A DNA stretch of 64,000 nt. It comes from Gammaproteobacteria bacterium (GTDB taxonomy: Bacteria > Gemmatimonadota > Gemmatimonadetes > Longimicrobiales > Gaopeijiaceae). The stretch covers positions 21,070 through 85,069 of the forward strand of contig JAPPJO010000117.1 in NCBI GenBank assembly GCA_028820325.1, written 5' to 3'. Position numbers and translations under genes: made by a program. Shown in pieces: positions 60,369 through 64,000 of this stretch. The number at the start of each line of letters is the position of its first letter. Within the stretch, counting starts at the first letter, position 1. The notes beneath the pieces were generated by a model, which worked only from the letters and a program-made list of their open reading frames with translations, was not told the DNA's origin and ran no database searches.

Positions 60369-62507
60369 ATGATGCGCGTTGGAGCCTTGGAGGCACGTCG
60401 ATGGGCCGGCCTGGTGTTCGCAGCCGGGCCCGACGAGGGCATCGGTCTCCGCCTCGTCTTCACCACGCCGGACGGCCAGCGCAGGGACCTGGAGGACTGG
60501 TACTGGATGGTCTGCCGGGTCGGTCCCCACGCGCCGGACGGCAGCTACGCGCGCATGGAGTTCGATCTCGCGGCCGAGCCGTCGCCCGCCTCCCGCCCCC
60601 GGGAGAGTACGCTGATTCTGGAGTGGTCGCGCCGGGAGGAGGCCGTGGCGCTGCGGGCAGTGGCGCGGGCGCGGGGCCGAGTGGAGCTGGTGGGCGACGA
60701 TCCCTGGGGATGGCACGCACGATGGGAGAATGCGCCCGACGGCTGGCGTGCCTCGCTCCGACGCGTGGAGGTCGCCGCGGCTTTCGAGCCTTCCGCGGAT
60801 GGGCGGGTGGCCACGGTGGTCGCCTGGGAGCCGAGAGAGATGCCGTCCAGATCCGCCACGGCGCCAAATCGCCACCGGTCCGCTTCGGCCGCCATGGCCC
60901 GCGCCCGACGCCTTCTCCCCGGGCTGGACAGTTGGATCGACGAAGCGCACGCCGACTGGGACCGGCGCCGGCCTCGTTCGTCAGGAGCCGCGGAAGGGCT
61001 GGTGGAAGCCGTCACCGACAACCTGATGTGGACTGTCCTCCTGCAACCGGAAACCGGCCGCCTCTACGCCCCGGCCGGCCGCCGCTGGATCTTTCCGACG
61101 CCCAAGGATCCAATACCGGGGGACGGCGAACCGGAGGAAGGCGCCCCGCAGGACGGCGAACCGGGGGACCGCGGATCGCACGACAGCGGATCGCAGGACA
61201 GCGCACCGGGAGACAACGCGCGGGACGGCGACCTAGCTCCCGACGACTGGACCATCTTCGGGTGGGATTCCTTCTTCAACGCCCTCGAACTCGCCACCGT
61301 GTCGAGCCGCCTGGCCTGGGACGCTCTCCTGACGGGGCTCGAATCGCGCTACCCGAACGGCAACGTGCCCAATTGGAGGAGCCGGCACGCCGGCACGCCC
61401 GACCGCTCCCAGCCGCCGGTCGGATCGTTCGCGGCGCTGAAGCTCCACCACGTGTGCCCCGATAAGGACGCGCTGGCCGCCGCGTGGCCCGGGCTGCGCG
61501 CGTGGAGCGACTGGTGGACGGCCGACAAGCGTGGACGCCCGCGCCGTGAGGGACTCACGCCGGGACTGTTCGCCTGGGGCTCGGATACGGCGGCGGTTCC
61601 GGAACGCGAGCAACTCCCCGAGTGGGAAGTGGGCGCCAGCGGCCACCAGCGCGCGGCGTGGGAATCGGGCCAGGACGACCTGCCGCTGTGGGAAGAGGCG
61701 CAGTGGGATCCGGAGCGGGAAACCCTCGCCATGTCCGCCGTCGACCTCTGCAGCTACCGCGCCCTCGACCTCGAGTGCCTGTCACGAATCGCCCGCATCC
61801 TGGGCGATCCGACGGCCTCGCGACAGCTCGCGGACGAGCGCCACCGCCTCGTCGCGACGATGAACCGGGTGCTGTGGTCCGAGACTGCCGGTCTCTACCT
61901 CGACGAGCTGCCTGCGGGTCGGTCCCCGCGCGTGGCGGCGTCGAACTTCCTGCCATTGACAGCGGGCGTGCCGTCGGCGCGTCAGGCGCGGCGCATGGTT
62001 GGCGTGCTGCGCGATCCCGCTCGCTTCTGGGGAGAATGGGTGCTGCCCACGATTGCGCGCGACGACCCCGCGTTCGACGACCAGCAGTACTGGCGCGGCT
62101 CCATCTGGCCGCCCATGAACTACCTCGTGCTCCAGGGACTGCGCCGCTACGGGTTCGGCGAACTGGCCGGCTCGCTCGCGTGGAGGGGCGCGCTCATGTT
62201 CCTGGCCGACCGCCGGCGCACCGGGTTCTGCCGCGAGAACTTCGACGCGCGCAGTGGCCGGGGACGTGGTCACCGCTTCCAGAGTTGGGGGCCGCTCTTC
62301 GCGCTTGGCGCCATCGAGGAGTTCGTCAATGCCTGCCCCTGGCGCGGACTGCGCATCGGCTCCCGGCTGCCCGCGTTTGTTGGCTGCAAATCGAGACGGG
62401 ACGCCATGACCGAAGTCGGAAGCGGCGGCTCTCAAGCTCCGGTCTGGGCCCGCATCGAGGGACTCCGCGTGGCGGGTCGGCCGCGGACGGTTGAGTTCTC
62501 ACGATAG
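60369..62507 (+). CDS. Second (alpha/alpha)6-barrel glycoside hydrolase (GH63/trehalase-like)
   Basis: 712-residue glycosidase. After an N-terminal beta domain (about 1-185), the alpha-barrel shows NLMWTVLLQPETGRLYAPAG, TIFGWDSFFNALELATVSSR, RYPNGNVPNW, MSAVDLCSYRALDLECLSRI, VLPTIARDDPAFDDQQYWRG and SIWPPMNYLVLQGLRRYGFG, canonical for GH63/GH37-like enzymes (the Asp in GWDSFF and a late Glu in FCRENFDARSGRG are candidate catalytic residues). A low-complexity insert of about 40 residues breaks the domain at residues 250-290. No signal peptide. Start chosen at ATG 60369; TTG 60360 and ATG 60372 are alternatives. Confidence 0.8.
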   Translation: MMRVGALEARRWAGLVFAAGPDEGIGLRLVFTTPDGQRRDLEDWYWMVCRVGPHAPDGSYARMEFDLAAEPSPASRPRESTLILEWSRREEAVALRAVARARGRVELVGDDPWGWHARWENAPDGWRASLRRVEVAAAFEPSADGRVATVVAWEPREMPSRSATAPNRHRSASAAMARARRLLPGLDSWIDEAHADWDRRRPRSSGAAEGLVEAVTDNLMWTVLLQPETGRLYAPAGRRWIFPTPKDPIPGDGEPEEGAPQDGEPGDRGSHDSGSQDSAPGDNARDGDLAPDDWTIFGWDSFFNALELATVSSRLAWDALLTGLESRYPNGNVPNWRSRHAGTPDRSQPPVGSFAALKLHHVCPDKDALAAAWPGLRAWSDWWTADKRGRPRREGLTPGLFAWGSDTAAVPEREQLPEWEVGASGHQRAAWESGQDDLPLWEEAQWDPERETLAMSAVDLCSYRALDLECLSRIARILGDPTASRQLADERHRLVATMNRVLWSETAGLYLDELPAGRSPRVAASNFLPLTAGVPSARQARRMVGVLRDPARFWGEWVLPTIARDDPAFDDQQYWRGSIWPPMNYLVLQGLRRYGFGELAGSLAWRGALMFLADRRRTGFCRENFDARSGRGRGHRFQSWGPLFALGAIEEFVNACPWRGLRIGSRLPAFVGCKSRRDAMTEVGSGGSQAPVWARIEGLRVAGRPRTVEFSR
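61117..61235 (+). repeat. In-frame degenerate tandem repeat in the glycosidase gene
   Basis: Roughly 120 bases of imperfect 9-15 base units (GGACGGCGAACCGG, GACAGCGGATCGCAG) encode a run of Asp/Gly/Glu/Ser/Pro such as GDGEPEEGAPQDGEPGDRG. It interrupts the conserved segment between FPTPKDP and DDWTIFGWDSFF without breaking the frame, so it forms a surface loop. Confidence 0.75.
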
Positions 62508-62511
62508 AGGT

Positions 62512-62575
62512 CGCACCGTTATCCGGTGCGTACCGGTCTAATTCATGGGTAATTGACCCGCTACGCACCGTTTTT
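62512..62575 (+). terminator. Terminator with two mutually exclusive hairpins after the sugar operon
   Basis: CGGTGCGTA (62524-62532) pairs with TACGCACCG (62562-62570), followed at once by TTTTT (62571-62575), an intrinsic terminator for the sugar operon. The same CGGTGCG can instead pair with CGCACCG at 62512-62518 (loop TTATC), right after the glycosidase stop. The large loop contains a smaller stem GGGT-AATTG-ACCC. Confidence 0.6.
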
Positions 62576-62815
62576 CGTTGCGCCTGCCGTGAGCAGGGCC
62601 AGCGTCCCGACCGGGACAACGCCGACCGCCTGGCCGGGCTGGCGCTGGTGGTCGAGATGCTGCTCCGGTGGCTGGACACGGACATCATCGAGGAATGGCT
62701 CACCGGGGCGAACGCCCACCTGAACGGAGCCACCCCGTCGTACTTCATCCAGCGGAGCCAGTTGGCAGAAGTGGTCGGAGCGGTGGAAGCCATGAAGTCC
62801 GGCGTCTTCGCCTGA
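62576..62815 (+). pseudogene. Xre/MbcA/ParS-type antitoxin, N-terminally truncated
   Basis: The frame ending at TGA 62813-62815 reads RDNADRLAGLALVVEMLLRW, LDTDIIEEWLTGANAHLNGA and TPSYFIQRSQLAEVVGAVEA, the C-terminal toxin-binding part of RES-Xre antitoxins (Xre/MbcA/ParS). Upstream there is no ATG, GTG or TTG in frame before the terminator at 62512-62575, and the DNA-binding half is missing. It is a remnant, possibly cut by the event that joined it to the sugar operon. Confidence 0.6.
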
Positions 62816-63381
62816 TCCTGGCTCTGTTCTGGCGCGTCTTCCCCTGGGATCCGGACGTGATGGAGGGACGCCTGTTCTCTCCGTCCTTCGTCCCGCCGAC
62901 CACTGGTCGGGGGCGCTTCGACCTGCCGGTATCCTGTTCTTCCGTGCTCTACGTGGCCGAATCGCCTGAACATGCGATTGCGGAGGCCATCCAGCCCTGG
63001 CGCAACCGCCCTCTGCGCCGACCCCACCTGTTGCGCGCCGGGCGTCCCCTGGCGCTGGTCGGGGTGCAGATGCCGTCAGAGGCGGCGTCGGGGCTGGCCG
63101 ACCTCTGCCAACCGGACGTTCTCGGCCGCCTTGGATTGAGTGCGGATCGAGTTGCCTCACGCCATCGGCGGCGGACCCAGGCGATCGCGGCGTCGATCTG
63201 GGACCGTGGCCACGCCGGCCTGCGGTGGTGGTCCAGCTTCCGGGGGGACTGGCACGGTGTCGTCCTCTTCACGGCCCGCACGAACGCAGGCGTGCGCTTC
63301 GGCAGCCCCGAGGTGCTTTCGGCGGAGAACCGGGCGCTTCAGGAGGCGGCCGCGGCGCTCGGTATGCCCGTGGCGATCTGA
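62812..63381 (+). CDS. RES-domain toxin, start unclear
   Basis: About 190 residues of RES domain, the NAD+-degrading toxin of RES-Xre (MbcT/ParT-like) systems: LFWRVFPWDPDVMEGRLFSP, TTGRGRFDLPVSCSSVLYVA, ESPEHAIAEAIQ with the conserved Arg and Glu, and GLRWWSSFRGDWHGVVLFTA. The frame overlaps the antitoxin stop, as in intact pairs, but between 62812 and 62859 it holds only CTG codons as possible starts. ATG 60 bases in (62860) would remove the conserved FWR, and ATG 62695 would add about 40 foreign residues. With the antitoxin broken, the toxin is probably not expressed or not active. Confidence 0.65.
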   Translation: MILALFWRVFPWDPDVMEGRLFSPSFVPPTTGRGRFDLPVSCSSVLYVAESPEHAIAEAIQPWRNRPLRRPHLLRAGRPLALVGVQMPSEAASGLADLCQPDVLGRLGLSADRVASRHRRRTQAIAASIWDRGHAGLRWWSSFRGDWHGVVLFTARTNAGVRFGSPEVLSAENRALQEAAAALGMPVAI

Positions 63382-63448
63382 GGGGATAAGCGTCAGGCCA
63401 TCTGCATGGTGCCCCGTCTGGCAGATTCCGGGGTGCCGCTACCGCCGG

Positions 63449-63943
63449 CTACGCCAACGCCGCCCTCAACGCCGCCAGATACTCGTCGCTCAGGCCGTCC
63501 ATCTCGAACAGGGAAACGCCTACTGCCCCGGCGGACCTGGCCGTCCTCACCGCCTCGGCCAGTTGCGCGGGATCCAGCGACGGAAGATAGAGCCCCGCGC
63601 AGAGAGGCGTGCCACCTCGCCTCGCGAGAGCCGCGACCCCCTCCCTCACCCCATCCCCGATCCACGCGATGTCCTCCAGGTAGAACCCCTGGTAGAGCAT
63701 CGGGAAGAAGCGGTCCAGAGGCCATTCGTCCCACGACTGCCGCACCAGCGTGCGGGCAATGGTTGGCGTCGGGAAGACGGCCGCGGTGATCGGCTTGCCG
63801 TGCCGGTGCACCGCCTCGGCGAGTCCCCGCACGGCTCCCGTCACGCTGTCCCACCGGAACCGGCGCCAGGCCTCGTCGGCCGGGGGGTCGGCAATCTCGA
63901 GCAGATCCCGTCCATCGACAGCCGCGAACTGCTCCCGGCACAC
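63449..63943 (-). pseudogene. Glycoside-hydrolase-like TIM-barrel protein, 5'-truncated
   Basis: C-terminal part of a family-10-glycosylhydrolase-like (GHL10/DUF187-type) TIM-barrel protein: CREQFAAVDGRDLLEIADPP, FRWDSVTGAVRGLAEAVHRH, GKPITAAVFPTPTIARTLVR, LDRFFPMLYQGFYLEDIAWI and SAGAVGVSLFEMDGLSDEYL. Homology seems to extend slightly upstream (RRYCGVC, to 63958), then stops at an in-frame TAG (63961-63959) and a TGA. A GTG at 63943 could start a 164-residue protein, but the first strands of the barrel would be missing. Truncation, frameshift or end-of-contig error are all possible. Confidence 0.55.
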
Positions 63944-64000
63944 GCCGCAGTAGCGCCTCTACGGAGAGAAGAATCACGGCAGGAAATCGTCTAACTACTT

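Overview
The window is GC-rich, gene-dense bacterial DNA with many 1-4 base start/stop overlaps (ATGA, GTGA, TGATG). The gene content is Gram-negative: a TonB-dependent receptor with a carboxypeptidase-regulatory-like domain, a PorV-like outer-membrane protein, lipoproteins, and LolA-like and MacB-like proteins. The MoxR / DUF58 / BatA-like / DUF4159 / DUF4175 gene set is one I associate with Gemmatimonadota and neighbouring phyla. That phylum is an inference from gene content, not from a marker gene. I recognised no rRNA, tRNA, CRISPR array or intact insertion sequence. | Layout. 0-8.6 kb: housekeeping and envelope genes (TonB receptor start, interrupted lipoprotein, two coupled membrane proteins, SRAP protein, PhoX-like phosphatase, PorV-like protein, secreted alpha/beta hydrolase). 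8.8-24.5 kb: one long plus-strand operon for a MoxR-vWA-DUF58 envelope system, including a TPR metalloprotease and a caspase-like protein without its cysteine. 24.5-26.1 kb: msrPQ, periplasmic methionine sulfoxide repair. | 26.2-44.9 kb: the most interesting part, an NHLP-leader (proteusin-type) RiPP cluster. On the plus strand lie an AlkB-type di-iron hydroxylase fused to a GlnE-like domain and an 83-residue precursor whose leader ends in ...AISAG before the tiny core LCCCW. Converging on it is a minus-strand operon, apparently driven by one promoter near 44.88 kb, running LolA-like protein, two MacB-like permeases, ATPase, an unrecognised 383-residue protein, flavin halogenase, short HlyD-like adaptor, C39 peptidase-ABC exporter, second NHLM-type ABC protein, a protein that joins an NHLP-leader domain to a squalene-cyclase-like toroid, and a fused E1-like/YcaO cyclodehydratase. 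Together they suggest a very small Cys3-Trp peptide made into azolines, halogenated, perhaps oxidised or prenyl-modified, then cut and exported by the C39 transporter. The product is inferred only. | 45-49.2 kb: a Gld-like ABC operon (ATPase, fused GldF-GldG, DUF4340) preceded by a terminator-like leader. 49.4-52.6 kb: a metallo-beta-lactamase-fold lipoprotein, then accessory debris (truncated nuclease-like gene, HigA antitoxin with a HigB remnant, DUF6624 gene). 52.9-62.5 kb: a carbohydrate-uptake operon (glycosidase, ATPase, binding lipoprotein, two permeases, second glycosidase). 62.5-64 kb: a terminator, a decayed Xre/RES toxin-antitoxin pair and a 5'-truncated glycosidase-like gene. | Two genes (1192-1683 and 26252-28339) are interrupted by one in-frame TAG with recognisable sequence on both sides. 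TAG ends several intact genes here, so these look like nonsense changes or assembly errors rather than recoding.
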